A stretch of DNA of 64,000 bases from Flavobacterium soyae (GCF_021245985.1 NZ_JAJQXA010000021.1:1-64000); one strand, 5' to 3'. Numbered from the stretch's first letter, positions 33,100 through 42,065 are shown. Notes: generated from the letters alone by a model not told the origin. Made by a program: numbers and translations.

Positions 33100-35820
33100 A
33101 TGAAAGACGAAGAAGACGATAACATAATTCCAAACGACGACGAGAATAATCAAGATGAAAACCTGATGGATGATAATCAGGATGGAGATGACGAGGATAT
33201 TATCAACGTAGATGCTAAACACTTTGAAGGACAGCATTTTTACGAAAATCAGGAAGAAGAAGGAGAAGACGTTATTACCAAAGTAACGGGAATGTACAAA
33301 GACTGGTTTTTGGATTATGCTTCGTACGTAATTTTGGAACGTGCAGTTCCTGCTATCGAGGACGGATTTAAACCGGTTCAGCGTCGTATTATGCACTCTT
33401 TAAAAGAGCTGGATGATGGTCGTTATAATAAAGTTGCCAATGTTGTTGGTCACACCATGCAGTATCACCCACACGGAGATGCGAGTATTGGTGATGCAAT
33501 GGTACAAATTGGTCAAAAAGATTTATTAATTGACTGTCAGGGAAACTGGGGAAATATTTTAACAGGTGATGGAGCTGCAGCTTCTCGTTATATTGAGGCA
33601 CGTTTATCTAAATTTGCTTTGGAGGTTTTGTATTCTCCAAAAATTACAGATTGGGGTGTTTCGTACGATGGTCGTCGTGCAGAACCAAACAATCTTCCGG
33701 TAAAATTTCCATTGCTTTTGGCTCAGGGAGCAGAAGGTATTGCGGTTGGACTTTCGACAAAAGTTTTACCACATAATTTCAATGAATTAATTGATGCTTC
33801 GATAAAGATTCTGAAAGGAAAACCTTTTACGCTTTATCCTGATTTTATGACTGCAGGTATTGCCGACGTTTCGAATTATAACGACGGAATGCGTGGCGGA
33901 CGTGTACGTGTACGTGCTAAAATTTCGCAATTAGACAAAAATACACTGGTAATTACGCAGATTCCGTTTTCGACCAATACATCGACTTTAATTGACAGTA
34001 TTTTGAAAGCCAATGATAAAGGTAAAATCAAAATCAAGAAAATTGAAGACAATACTGCTGCCGATGTTGAGATTTTAATTCATCTTTTTCCGGGCGTTTC
34101 ACCAGATAAAACAATCGATGCTTTGTTTGCTTTTACAGCCTGCGAAACATCTGTTGCGCCTTTAGGATGTGTTATTGAAGATAATAAGCCGTTGTTTATT
34201 GGGGTTTCTGAAATGTTGAAAATTTCGACACACAGAACGGTTGATTTACTTCGTCAGGAATTAGAAATTCATTTAGAAGAATTAAAAAATAAGTGGCATT
34301 TCTCTACTTTAGAAAAAATATTCATTCGTGAAGAAATGTATATTGATTTCAAATTGTATGGAGACAGAGAATCGCTTTACAAATACTTATACGATCGTTT
34401 TGAGCCTTTCAAAAAATCATTTGTCAGAGAAATCACCGACGATGATTTACAGCGTTTAACTCAAATCCCAATGATTCGTATTACTCGTTTCGACTCTGAT
34501 AAAGCCGATGAATTGATTTCAAGGTTAGAAGAGGAAATGAAAGAGGTTGAGTATAATCTGGAGCATTTAACAGATTTTGCAGTTGCATATTTTACCAAAT
34601 TAAAAGAGAAATACGGAAAAGGCCGTGAACGCCAGACTGAACTTCGTGTTTTTGATAATGTTGAGGCTACAAAAGTAGTTTTGCGTAACACAAAACTATT
34701 TGTAAACAGAGAAGAAGGTTTCGTTGGAACCAGCTTAAAGAAAGACGAATACGTAGCTGATTGTTCTGATATTGATGATGTAATTGTGTTTTTACGCGAC
34801 GGTAAAATGATGATTACAAAAGTCGATGCCAAAACTTTTATAGGAAAAGATATTATACACGTTGCTGTTTTTGATAAGAGTGATAAGCGTACTATTTATA
34901 ATATGATGTATCGTGATGGTAAATCAGGACCTTCGTATATAAAACGTTTCAACGTTACTGGAGTAACGCGTGATAAAGCTTATGATTTAACAAACGGAAC
35001 TAATGGTTCGCAGGTTGTTTATTTTTCACATAATCCAAACGGAGAAGCTGAGGTTGTTACCATATTACTACGTCAGGTTGGAACTATCAAAAAATTAAAA
35101 TTTGATATTGATTTTGCCAAATTAGCGATTAAAGGACGTGCATCAAAAGGAAATTTGGTAACGAAATATCCAATCAAGAAAATTGAATTAAAAGAAAAAG
35201 GAATTTCGACTTTACTGCCAAGAAAAGTTTGGTTTGATGATACTGTAAAACGTTTAAATGTTGATGCCAGAGGTGAATTGTTAGGTGAATTTAAACCAAG
35301 CGATAAAATCTTAGTTATAAGCCAGACAGGTAAATTAAAAGTGATTATTCCTGAATTATCGACTCATTTTGAAGAAGATATGATTGTTTTGGAGAAATGG
35401 AAACCTAAAAAACCAATTTCGGCTATTTATTATGATGGAGAAAAAGAGCGTTATTTCCTGAAACGTTTCCTTGTTGAAAATGAAGGTAAAGAAGAAAGCT
35501 TTATTACAGACCATCCAAATTCACAGTTAGAAATTGTATCTACAGATTATCGTCCGGTGGCACAATTGGTTTTTGCGAAAGTAAAAGGAGTTCAAAAAGA
35601 AGATTTGCATATTGATGTTGAAGATTTTATAGCCGTAAAAGGTTTTAAAGCTTTAGGAAATCAATTAACTACAGATAAATTAAAGCAGGTAAATTTATTA
35701 GACCCGCTTCCTTATGAAGAACCGGTCGAAGAAATTCCTGAAAAACCTGAATTATCAGAAGATGATCCTGTTGAAACAGAATTAGACGACGATGGCCAGA
35801 TAGGTTTAGTTTTAGACTAA
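33100..35820 (+). CDS. parC: Topoisomerase IV subunit A (ParC type) with acidic N-extension
   Basis: A 906-residue type IIA topoisomerase A subunit. The breakage domain has FKPVQRRIMHSL, YHPHGDASIG and the active-site Tyr164 in AAASRYIEARLS. A coiled region around 470-500 and a beta-pinwheel follow; I see no GyrA box, which fits ParC. Two parts are unusual: an N-terminal extension of about 57 residues before the domain, of which about 25 are Asp or Glu, and an acidic C-terminal tail of about 35 residues. With ParE it forms the decatenating enzyme of chromosome segregation. A terminator follows directly. Confidence 0.92.
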   Translation: MKDEEDDNIIPNDDENNQDENLMDDNQDGDDEDIINVDAKHFEGQHFYENQEEEGEDVITKVTGMYKDWFLDYASYVILERAVPAIEDGFKPVQRRIMHSLKELDDGRYNKVANVVGHTMQYHPHGDASIGDAMVQIGQKDLLIDCQGNWGNILTGDGAAASRYIEARLSKFALEVLYSPKITDWGVSYDGRRAEPNNLPVKFPLLLAQGAEGIAVGLSTKVLPHNFNELIDASIKILKGKPFTLYPDFMTAGIADVSNYNDGMRGGRVRVRAKISQLDKNTLVITQIPFSTNTSTLIDSILKANDKGKIKIKKIEDNTAADVEILIHLFPGVSPDKTIDALFAFTACETSVAPLGCVIEDNKPLFIGVSEMLKISTHRTVDLLRQELEIHLEELKNKWHFSTLEKIFIREEMYIDFKLYGDRESLYKYLYDRFEPFKKSFVREITDDDLQRLTQIPMIRITRFDSDKADELISRLEEEMKEVEYNLEHLTDFAVAYFTKLKEKYGKGRERQTELRVFDNVEATKVVLRNTKLFVNREEGFVGTSLKKDEYVADCSDIDDVIVFLRDGKMMITKVDAKTFIGKDIIHVAVFDKSDKRTIYNMMYRDGKSGPSYIKRFNVTGVTRDKAYDLTNGTNGSQVVYFSHNPNGEAEVVTILLRQVGTIKKLKFDIDFAKLAIKGRASKGNLVTKYPIKKIELKEKGISTLLPRKVWFDDTVKRLNVDARGELLGEFKPSDKILVISQTGKLKVIIPELSTHFEEDMIVLEKWKPKKPISAIYYDGEKERYFLKRFLVENEGKEESFITDHPNSQLEIVSTDYRPVAQLVFAKVKGVQKEDLHIDVEDFIAVKGFKALGNQLTTDKLKQVNLLDPLPYEEPVEEIPEKPELSEDDPVETELDDDGQIGLVLD

Positions 35821-35826
35821 AAAATG

Positions 35827-35858
35827 AAAAACGCTAAGATTAATTTCTTAGCGTTTTT
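35827..35858 (+). terminator. Hairpin terminator of parE-parC
   Basis: A 13-bp perfect stem (AAAAACGCTAAGA / TCTTAGCGTTTTT) with a 6-nt loop and a T-run lies 7 nt after the parC stop. Confidence 0.88.
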
Positions 35859-35937
35859 TATTCCAATAACTTAATAAATTACCTTAAAGTTATATTTTTA
35901 TAATTTATGACAGACTTCTTATTGCTATTCACCAGCC

Positions 35938-35945
35938 TAAATTTG
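35938..35945 (+). promoter_or_regulatory. -7 promoter box (TAAATTTG)
   Basis: A TAnnTTTG match on the plus strand 33 nt before the start of the small lipoprotein gene at 35979. A TTG lies only 13 nt upstream, too close for a normal -33 element. Confidence 0.45.
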
Positions 35946-35978
35946 TTTTTGAAAAGAATTACAAATTAAAAAAGAAGA

Positions 35979-36308
35979 ATGAAAAATAAATTGTTTTTTT
36001 TAATATTACTACTTTGTTCTTGTACCGGCAAAGATGAATTGAATGGTTATGTTTATGATTATGATACAGAACAACCAATTAAAAATGTGTATGTAAATAT
36101 TAAAGACGATACCACTCAAACAGATAGTACTGGTTATTTTAGTATGAAAGTAAAGTCAAATTTACCTTGTACAATATTTTTGCAAAGAGAAGGTTATGCT
36201 TCTAAAAGGATATGCAGAAAACCAGATTCTTTGGGGAAATTTTCAAAGAAAAGTTTAAAGTATAATAGATTTTATATGTATAATAAAGAGAGCGATTTTT
36301 CTAAATAG
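35979..36308 (+). CDS. Small lipoprotein with carboxypeptidase-D-like fold
   Basis: A 109-residue lipoprotein. The lipobox is LLCSCTG (Cys at about residue 15). The mature part NGYVYDYDTEQPIKNVYVNI ... DSTGYFSMKV ... YASKRICRKP is a single beta-sandwich of the carboxypeptidase-D regulatory type. It has no partner gene nearby and converges on the exonuclease gene. Function unknown. Confidence 0.82.
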   Translation: MKNKLFFLILLLCSCTGKDELNGYVYDYDTEQPIKNVYVNIKDDTTQTDSTGYFSMKVKSNLPCTIFLQREGYASKRICRKPDSLGKFSKKSLKYNRFYMYNKESDFSK

Positions 36309-36320
36309 ATTCAGAAATAA

Positions 36321-36950
36321 TTAATACTTAAACAGAGAATTCAAATTAATTGCTTTTTTGTCTCTCAATTTCTTTACAATTTTCAGAAACGCTATTGCAG
36401 TTATATAAGCATCGCCCAAAGCAGTATGCCGGTCTTTCTTTGAAATATCAAACTTATCTGCAAGATCGTCTAATGTATAATGATCTTTTCGTTCAAACAA
36501 ATGCGATTTAATTAAAGTTCTTTTATACAAATAAGCCGTATCTAAAGTTTTGTTGGTAAGTTGAGGTAAATTATTTCTTTCCAATGCTTTATTAATCATT
36601 GTAACATCAAAAATAGTATGATGTGCAATGATAATAGAATCTCCAAGAAAAGATAAAAATTGTTCTAAAGCCTCTAATTCAGATGGGTGTTTAATAATAA
36701 AATCTCTTAAAATTCCGTGAATCTGGGCTGTAGATTTATCATAATGATCTTGCTGCAGATAAATTTCAAAACTATTTTGAACCGAGATTGTTCCGTTTTG
36801 GAGAATCAGGGCGCCAATACATAAAATACGATCATTTTCATAATCGAATCCCGTAGTTTCAGTATCCAGAACAACAAACCGGGTTTCTTCGATAGTGATA
36901 TTTTCATCGAAGAGATTTTCTTCTTTTTTCCAAAAATTAAATAAACCCAT
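36321..36950 (-). CDS. DnaQ-type 3'-5' exonuclease
   Basis: A 209-residue DEDDh exonuclease. ExoI is VVLDTETTGFD (Asp29, Glu31), ExoII is AHHTIFDVTMINKAL, and ExoIII is RHTALGDAYITA with the catalytic His and Asp. It resembles the proofreading epsilon subunit domain but stands alone, so it may act in repair or RNA processing. Its start is 2 bp from the stop of the upstream cNMP/CBS nucleotidyltransferase, which implies one operon and perhaps coupled translation. Confidence 0.9.
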   Translation of the reverse strand: MGLFNFWKKEENLFDENITIEETRFVVLDTETTGFDYENDRILCIGALILQNGTISVQNSFEIYLQQDHYDKSTAQIHGILRDFIIKHPSELEALEQFLSFLGDSIIIAHHTIFDVTMINKALERNNLPQLTNKTLDTAYLYKRTLIKSHLFERKDHYTLDDLADKFDISKKDRHTALGDAYITAIAFLKIVKKLRDKKAINLNSLFKY

Positions 36951-36952
36951 CG

Positions 36953-38875
36953 CTATACCAAATTTGAAATATTAAAACGTACCGAAATAAGTTCCTGAAG
37001 TTCTTTAATCGTTTTAAAAGTACGTTTCAGTTTAATCTTTTCCATTTTTGATAGAGATTCCAAAGCAATAAACTGCCCCGAATCGTGATGCAGAAGCCCC
37101 TGCTTTGTTCTAAATTTTAATAAAGCTTTAAACGAATAAGAACACGATAAATATAACTCTCTATTATTTGGTTCTAGTTCTGCCAGTTTTTCAAAACGCT
37201 CTGCAGTGTTACTGATCGATTTAACAGAATGTGATAAAATTAAAACACGCGCAGCATCAGTTAAAGGCATTAAAGCTCTTCTTTTAATATCAAAATTGTC
37301 TTTGTTTGCACCATCTTGTTCAACTAAAAACTGCCTGAAAAATCCGGTAGGAGAAGGGCTTTGCAATGCACCGCTTACCAAATGCATATAAAAAATAGGA
37401 TTAGCCTTTACATTTTCAAAAATTGAATCTGATAATTGACTAACTATTTCGGCATCACCATAAGTCTTACTATAATCAAAGAAAATAAAGGAAAGTAAAA
37501 CTTCATTTTTTCCCGGATTTGTAATCCAATGATGCACCTGATTTTTCCAATCATCAAGACACATGCACCATTTTGGGTTTGAGGCCATCATTTCGGCAGG
37601 GCAGTAATCATAACCAATATCAAAAAGCCCTTTGTTAACCAGCCCGGCAAATTTTAAAAAATATATACGTGTTTCATCTCTAAAAACCTCTGATACATTT
37701 TCATAAACAATCGCATTATCCTGATCGGTATGCAGCATTTGTTCACCGCGTCCCTGACTTCCCAGCGCCAGCCATGCAAACTTAACAGGCGGCGGACTGC
37801 TCATTTTTTCTAAACAAATTTCGATAACACGTGTGGTGCAGGCTTCATTCAGTTCAGTTATAATTTTAGCAATTAAGGTCATCGGAATATTTTGGTCTAA
37901 ATATCCCTGAAGCAATTGCATAATTCGGTTTCTGATAGGTTTTATTTCCTTTGTTTTTTTAGCTCTTTTCAAAGCTTTAATTAAAACGGCAGGGTTATTT
38001 CCTAAAGCCACCATTACGTCGTGTTTAGATAAAATCCCAACCGCTTTGGTATTAACTGTGCCGTCTTTTGTAAGGCATAAATGACTGATATTACTTTTCA
38101 TCATTGCCATTTGTGCTTCGGTAACTGTCATTTTTTTAGGATACGTAATAACAGGTTTCGTCATTATGGTTTCGGCAGTAGTTGTTATAGGAAAGTCTCC
38201 GGTAACAATTTTATTGCGAAGATCTTTATCAGTCAAAATACCAATAGGAAGCATTTCATCCACGATTAATATAGCGCCTACTTTTTTCTTATTCATGATC
38301 CTGGCAATTTCCTTAACTGTTGTTGACGGACTGCAGGTCACAATTTTTTTAGAATATTTAATTGGGGTTAAGTCAAATGAATCATTGCCGGAATGATGGT
38401 TTTCATTTAGTAAATCATCATCTCCATATAACTTATCTTTATGAATATCTGAATATGGGTTTCTGGTATTTGATGCATAACTTTCGATCAGGAAATTACC
38501 AACATTTCTATTTTCAAGCGCATAAGGTTTAAAAACTGCGATTGGAATAGCATATAGAATACTTTCTTCATGAGCCACAGCTTCCATAATATAATTTTCC
38601 TGCGCCAAAAGCGGACGCAATCCAAAAATATCACCTTCGTCGCACATATCCAGAACCGTATTTTTTGTGCTTTTCTTTAATGCTACCGCACCTTTGTGAA
38701 CCACATAAAAGGAATCGTGTGTTTGATCATTTTCGGCAAAAATAATGGCATCTTTATCTTTATATACAATAGAAATCTGCTCCGAAAGTTTCTCAAGATC
38801 CTTTGAATGCAGGAAATTAAACGGCGGATAATTTTTTAGAAAGTCTGCAACTCTTTGCGAAATGGTATTTTTCAT
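36953..38875 (-). CDS. cNMP-binding/CBS/DUF294 nucleotidyltransferase
   Basis: A 640-residue regulatory enzyme with four parts in order: a cyclic-nucleotide-binding-like domain (about 15-140), a CBS pair (about 175-295, with GILTDKDLRNKIV and GILSKHDVMVAL), a DUF294 putative nucleotidyltransferase (about 310-480) with the nucleotidyltransferase motif ALGSQGRGEQMLHTDQDNA (Gly-Ser and Asp-x-Asp), and a DUF294 C-terminal domain. It recalls GlnD-type uridylyltransferases and may transfer a nucleotide to an unknown partner in response to an adenylate ligand bound by the CBS pair. It shares an operon with a DnaQ-type exonuclease. Confidence 0.88.
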   Translation of the reverse strand: MKNTISQRVADFLKNYPPFNFLHSKDLEKLSEQISIVYKDKDAIIFAENDQTHDSFYVVHKGAVALKKSTKNTVLDMCDEGDIFGLRPLLAQENYIMEAVAHEESILYAIPIAVFKPYALENRNVGNFLIESYASNTRNPYSDIHKDKLYGDDDLLNENHHSGNDSFDLTPIKYSKKIVTCSPSTTVKEIARIMNKKKVGAILIVDEMLPIGILTDKDLRNKIVTGDFPITTTAETIMTKPVITYPKKMTVTEAQMAMMKSNISHLCLTKDGTVNTKAVGILSKHDVMVALGNNPAVLIKALKRAKKTKEIKPIRNRIMQLLQGYLDQNIPMTLIAKIITELNEACTTRVIEICLEKMSSPPPVKFAWLALGSQGRGEQMLHTDQDNAIVYENVSEVFRDETRIYFLKFAGLVNKGLFDIGYDYCPAEMMASNPKWCMCLDDWKNQVHHWITNPGKNEVLLSFIFFDYSKTYGDAEIVSQLSDSIFENVKANPIFYMHLVSGALQSPSPTGFFRQFLVEQDGANKDNFDIKRRALMPLTDAARVLILSHSVKSISNTAERFEKLAELEPNNRELYLSCSYSFKALLKFRTKQGLLHHDSGQFIALESLSKMEKIKLKRTFKTIKELQELISVRFNISNLV

Positions 38876-38944
38876 TGGGTTAAATTAAAGTTCTAAAATA
38901 CTATTTAAAATAGAAATGTAAAAGAAACACCTTTAATTATTTGT

Positions 38945-39011
38945 TTTTGCCGCAAAGGCTCAAAGCCACAAAGAAATTATAACTTAGCGTCTTTGTGTCT
39001 TTGTGGCAAAA
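38945..39011. repeat. Inverted repeat, TTGCCnCAAAGnCnCAAAG family
   Basis: Arms at 38945-38965 and 38991-39011 pair with a few mismatches and carry CAAAG words of the same type as 10685-10805, 46053-46128 and 52555-52676. It lies between two tandem minus-strand genes next to a terminator. Confidence 0.78.
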
Positions 39012-39023
39012 CTTGCCATAAAA

Positions 39024-39045
39024 AAAGCCCCAATTATGGGACTTT
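39024..39045 (-). terminator. Hairpin terminator of the 39051 gene
   Basis: A stem AAAG-CCCA / TGGG-CTTT with one internal mismatch and a 4-nt loop, with an A-run to the left, lies just beyond the stop of the lipoprotein gene on the minus strand. Confidence 0.7.
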
Positions 39046-39050
39046 AACTT

Positions 39051-39422
39051 TTACTCAACTTTGAAAACCTTACCGCGTTGTTTTTCTTCAGAGCCTACCA
39101 TTCCAAATTCAAACGTATAAGAATCTTTTGCGGTTGTTAAAATCTTCATGCTGATTGCTTTTTCCTCAGCCATATTTTTTGGATGTTTTTTCTGTAAAAT
39201 GTATTCGCAGTCGCTCACCCAGCGTATTGTAGCGGTATCAGTTTTTCCGTCAAAAGTTTCAATTTCGATACTGTCTTTACGCTCAAAAAAAGTAGTTTTT
39301 TTAACACCGTTTACTTCAAACTCAAATTTGAATTTTCCGGTTTTAAAATCTTTACAATTGTGTTCAGCATTGTAACATGATACTAAAGCCAGTACCGGAA
39401 ATAAGAATAGTATTTTTTTCAT
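39051..39422 (-). CDS. Small lipoprotein, unknown
   Basis: A 123-residue lipoprotein with lipobox LVSCYN (Cys16). The mature domain is beta-rich (FKFEFEVNGVKKTTFFERKDSI, DCEYILQKKHP) and looks like a small lipocalin-like or calycin barrel, which is only an impression. No known function. Confidence 0.78.
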   Translation of the reverse strand: MKKILFLFPVLALVSCYNAEHNCKDFKTGKFKFEFEVNGVKKTTFFERKDSIEIETFDGKTDTATIRWVSDCEYILQKKHPKNMAEEKAISMKILTTAKDSYTFEFGMVGSEEKQRGKVFKVE

Positions 39423-39430
39423 TTTTTTAT

Positions 39431-39504
39431 GCTTTAGGCAATATGTCTTAAGCTTTGGGTAATAAGCAGTTTTGCTTATTGCATACAGCTTAAAGCTTAT
39501 GGCT
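39431..39504. repeat. Imperfect inverted repeat, GCTTTAAGCTTA family
   Basis: The centre AATAAGCA / TGCTTATT (39461-39468 and 39473-39480) is perfect. Outside it the words GTCTTAAGCTTTGGG and CAGCTTAAAGCTTATGGC are inverted and repeated with indels. It lies between tandem minus-strand genes. Confidence 0.7.
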
Positions 39505-39508
39505 TTTA

Positions 39509-40084
39509 TTATTTCAATCTTTTTAATTCATCATCAGTAAAGTTCTTGATTTCTTTTTCTTTGGCAAACTTTTCGGTATTATAATTTTCCGATTTATTCT
39601 TCGGAATTGATAAGCTTTCCCAAGAGCTCTTTTTTAATTGTTTGGCATAAAAAACAATCTGCCCAACATGATAAGGATAATGTGCCAGCTGTCGATTTAT
39701 GGCTTCAATAACGGTGTGGCCTTCATTTCGAATATAAATAATATCTGAAAGCTGCTCAGGTCTTAAACTGTTCAAAGCATTTTCTAAACAATTCCAGCCT
39801 TTGTTCCAAATTTCGAGAACTTCATTTTTAGACTTTAAATCATTTTCAAACTCAGAGTCACGGTTTCTCCATTCCTTTTCACCGTCAGACGTTAAAAAAT
39901 CTGTCCAGCGCGAAAGCATATTACCTGAAATATGTTTTATAATTGTTGCAATGCTATTAGTATCTTCATTAACAGAAATAAAAAGCTGATCTGGCTCTAA
40001 TTGCTCAATTGCTTTTTCGCCTAATGCTTTATAGTATAAAAATTGCTTTTTAACGCTTTCTAAATAAGATTCATCAATTTTCAT
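39509..40084 (-). CDS. DUF1572 / DinB-like protein
   Basis: A 191-residue four-helix protein of the DUF1572 (DinB/YfiT-like) group. The metal-type histidines of the fold are present: His in TIIKHISGNML and the paired His in LAHYPYHVGQIVFYAK. Members include thiol-dependent S-transferases and many proteins without a function. Cytoplasmic. It lies alone on the minus strand between two repeats. Confidence 0.83.
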   Translation of the reverse strand: MKIDESYLESVKKQFLYYKALGEKAIEQLEPDQLFISVNEDTNSIATIIKHISGNMLSRWTDFLTSDGEKEWRNRDSEFENDLKSKNEVLEIWNKGWNCLENALNSLRPEQLSDIIYIRNEGHTVIEAINRQLAHYPYHVGQIVFYAKQLKKSSWESLSIPKNKSENYNTEKFAKEKEIKNFTDDELKRLK

Positions 40085-40105
40085 ACGCTGGAATTATTTG
40101 TTTTT

Positions 40106-40179
40106 GCCACGAATTTCACCAATTGCCACGAATTTTTTTCATAGAAAATGTTTAAATTTTAATTCGTGTAATTCGTGGC
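40106..40179. repeat. Inverted repeat, GCCACGAATT family
   Basis: Arms at 40106-40124 and 40161-40179 match at 17 of 19 positions, and GCCACGAATT occurs a second time inside the left arm. The same word forms the hairpin at 47105-47158. Confidence 0.8.
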
Positions 40180-40186
40180 TTCTTTT

Positions 40187-40759
40187 TTAAACAATTTTAA
40201 TATCATATTTATCTAAAAGACCCACAATTCCCTGAGTCGAAAATTGTGCTTTTCGCATGGCATTAAATTCAGGATCGATTTTATAATTGTAAGCAGTTCT
40301 AAAATCGACTGCTGCTAATTGTGTTTCATTAAAAATAGCGCCATCTAAATTGCAATCATCAAAAACAGAACTTGTTAGATTTGTTCCAACAAAAGTTACT
40401 TCACGAAGAGACGAATTTATAAACTTGGTTTTTGGCATTTTTTTGTTTGAAAATATAGCATAATCCAATGTACATTCTTCAAAATGAACCTGAAATAAAA
40501 AATCATCACATTCATTAAAAGCAATTCCAAGAAGTTTACAGTTTTTGAAAGTTACATTTTTTAAACTAGTTCCGGCCAAACTTGTCATGGAGAGATTGCA
40601 ATCAATAAATTCGCAGTCAAGAAAACTATTAGAATTAAAATTACTGTTCGAAAAATCACAGTTTTTAAAAACACAATCCTCAAACTCCCGATGGTTTATT
40701 TTTTTATCGATATAAATAACTTTTTCGAATGTTTTTTGAATGTGAATTATTTCTTCCAT
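40187..40759 (-). CDS. Pentapeptide repeat protein
   Basis: A 190-residue right-handed beta-helix protein with about 25 A(D/N)LxX-type repeats (CVFKNCDFSNSNFNS, CNLDGAIFNETQL) and the C-terminal segment FNAMRKAQFSTQGIVGLLDKYDIKIV, which many members of the family share. Some relatives (Qnr, MfpA) mimic DNA and protect gyrase. I see nothing that ties this one to resistance; the fold alone does not decide the function. Cytoplasmic, no signal peptide. Confidence 0.85.
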   Translation of the reverse strand: MEEIIHIQKTFEKVIYIDKKINHREFEDCVFKNCDFSNSNFNSNSFLDCEFIDCNLSMTSLAGTSLKNVTFKNCKLLGIAFNECDDFLFQVHFEECTLDYAIFSNKKMPKTKFINSSLREVTFVGTNLTSSVFDDCNLDGAIFNETQLAAVDFRTAYNYKIDPEFNAMRKAQFSTQGIVGLLDKYDIKIV

Positions 40760-40826
40760 TTTTTGTTTGGATAAAGATTAAAATTGTAGAGATGATCAAA
40801 CCCGACTGGTTTATTTAGAAGATTTT

Positions 40827-41048
40827 TTAGTCATTAAACAAAGCTTTCATAATGATTCTCAATCCTAAAAAAATCAAAAGCATAGAACTCAAACAAGCCA
40901 CAATCCCAATTCCAAGAACTAAATAATGCCAATTAGTATGCTGATTCATAAAAGCATTATAAATCAACGACGGCCCAAGAAACATCAAAGGCAGAGCGCC
41001 TGTTAAATATTTAATTCCTTTTCCTAATAATTGCTTGTTTGTGCTCAT
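40827..41048 (-). CDS. Small membrane protein, DUF6095-like
   Basis: A 73-residue protein with two membrane helices (about 14-33 and 43-66) joined by a short loop FMNQHTNWHYLV. I associate it with DUF6095, a small Flavobacteriaceae family often beside murQ, as here. It lies on the same strand as murQ, 173 bp away, separated by a repeat-word region. Confidence 0.75.
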   Translation of the reverse strand: MSTNKQLLGKGIKYLTGALPLMFLGPSLIYNAFMNQHTNWHYLVLGIGIVACLSSMLLIFLGLRIIMKALFND

Positions 41049-41215
41049 TTATTTTTGTTTCAAGTCTTTTTTTGTTTCAGGTTTCAAGTTTTTTTTAGTT
41101 TCAAGTTAAAAACTTTGTCAAAGAGTATTATTCCATCTTTGCGAACTCCGCCTTCTTTATTTAAACTTTGCGAACTTTGCGAAAAAACCTTTGCAATCTT
41201 TGCATTAAAATTCTA
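41049..41215. repeat. Repeat-word tract TTTGTTTCAAG / TTTGCGAACTTTGCG
   Basis: TTTGTTTCAAG, TTTGTTTCAGGTTTCAAG and AGTTTCAAG occur in tandem (41055-41107), then CTTTGCGAACTTTGCG and CTTTGCAATCTTTGCA (41160-41205). Both word types also occur together at 139-247, in inverted order. No open reading frame of note is present. Confidence 0.7.
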
Positions 41216-41221
41216 CAGCAA

Positions 41222-42034
41222 TTAAGCTTTATAATTATCAACAGCATTCCTAACGCTGCCGTATTTTTTTAATAAATCTGATGCCTCTTCATACGAAATA
41301 GGAATTTCTCCCATAATCATCTTTACACCGCGATCAACCAGTTTAATATTACTCAACTGCATATCGACCATTTTGTTTCCTTTTACTTTTCCAAGCTGAA
41401 TCATCGCTGCGGTCGAAATCATGTTTAAAACCAGTTTCTGAGCAGTTCCTGCTTTCATTCTCGAACTTCCGGTAACAAATTCTGGTCCAACTACAACTTC
41501 AATTGGGAATTTTGCTGTCAGCGCTAACGGACTTCCCGCATTATTGGTAATACAACCCGTTAAAATATTATTTTGATTACAAGTTTCTAAACCGCCAATA
41601 ACATACGGAGTAGTTCCAGAAGCTGCAATTCCTATTACAACATCATTTGCACCAATATTATGTGCTTGTAAATCAATCCAGGCTTGTGTTGCATTGTCTT
41701 CTGCATTTTCTACTGCACGTCGAATTGCGGTGTCTCCGCCAGCAATAATTCCGTTTACTAAATCAAACGGAACTCCAAAAGTAGGAGGACATTCTGAGGC
41801 ATCAACAACACCTAAACGTCCAGATGTTCCTGCACCGATATAAAATATTTTGCCGCCTAATTTTAGTTTAGCAACAACTTGAGCTACCAAAGCTTCAATT
41901 TGCGGTATAGCTTTTTCTACAGCATTAGGAACAGTTTTGTCTTCATTGTTAATATTAGTCAGTAGTTCGTGAACTGACATTTTCTCTAAATGTTCGTATT
42001 TTGAAGATTGTTCGGTTGTTTTTGTAAAGGTCAT
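41222..42034 (-). CDS. murQ: N-acetylmuramic acid 6-phosphate etherase
   Basis: A 270-residue SIS-domain etherase that converts MurNAc-6-phosphate to GlcNAc-6-phosphate and D-lactate in peptidoglycan recycling. Landmarks are IGAGTSGRLGVVDASECPPTFG (about residues 62-83) and GSSRMKAGTAQKLVLNMIST. It is slightly shorter than the E. coli enzyme, consistent with the Bacteroidota branch without a long C-terminus. No AnmK or PTS gene is adjacent. A -7 box lies 24 nt upstream of the start. Confidence 0.95.
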   Translation of the reverse strand: MTFTKTTEQSSKYEHLEKMSVHELLTNINNEDKTVPNAVEKAIPQIEALVAQVVAKLKLGGKIFYIGAGTSGRLGVVDASECPPTFGVPFDLVNGIIAGGDTAIRRAVENAEDNATQAWIDLQAHNIGANDVVIGIAASGTTPYVIGGLETCNQNNILTGCITNNAGSPLALTAKFPIEVVVGPEFVTGSSRMKAGTAQKLVLNMISTAAMIQLGKVKGNKMVDMQLSNIKLVDRGVKMIMGEIPISYEEASDLLKKYGSVRNAVDNYKA

Positions 42035-42057
42035 TTTTTGTCGAAATAGTTATCCTC

Positions 42058-42065
42058 CAAAATTA
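42058..42065 (-). promoter_or_regulatory. -7 promoter box (TAATTTTG)
   Basis: A TAnnTTTG match on the minus strand 24 nt upstream of murQ. The nearest TTG is only 13 nt further, so the -33 element is unclear. Confidence 0.42.

Noticed and set aside
40187..40759. Pentapeptide repeat protein as a fluoroquinolone-resistance (Qnr) determinant
   Set aside because: The repeat fold alone does not show gyrase protection, and no Qnr-specific loops or context were seen.
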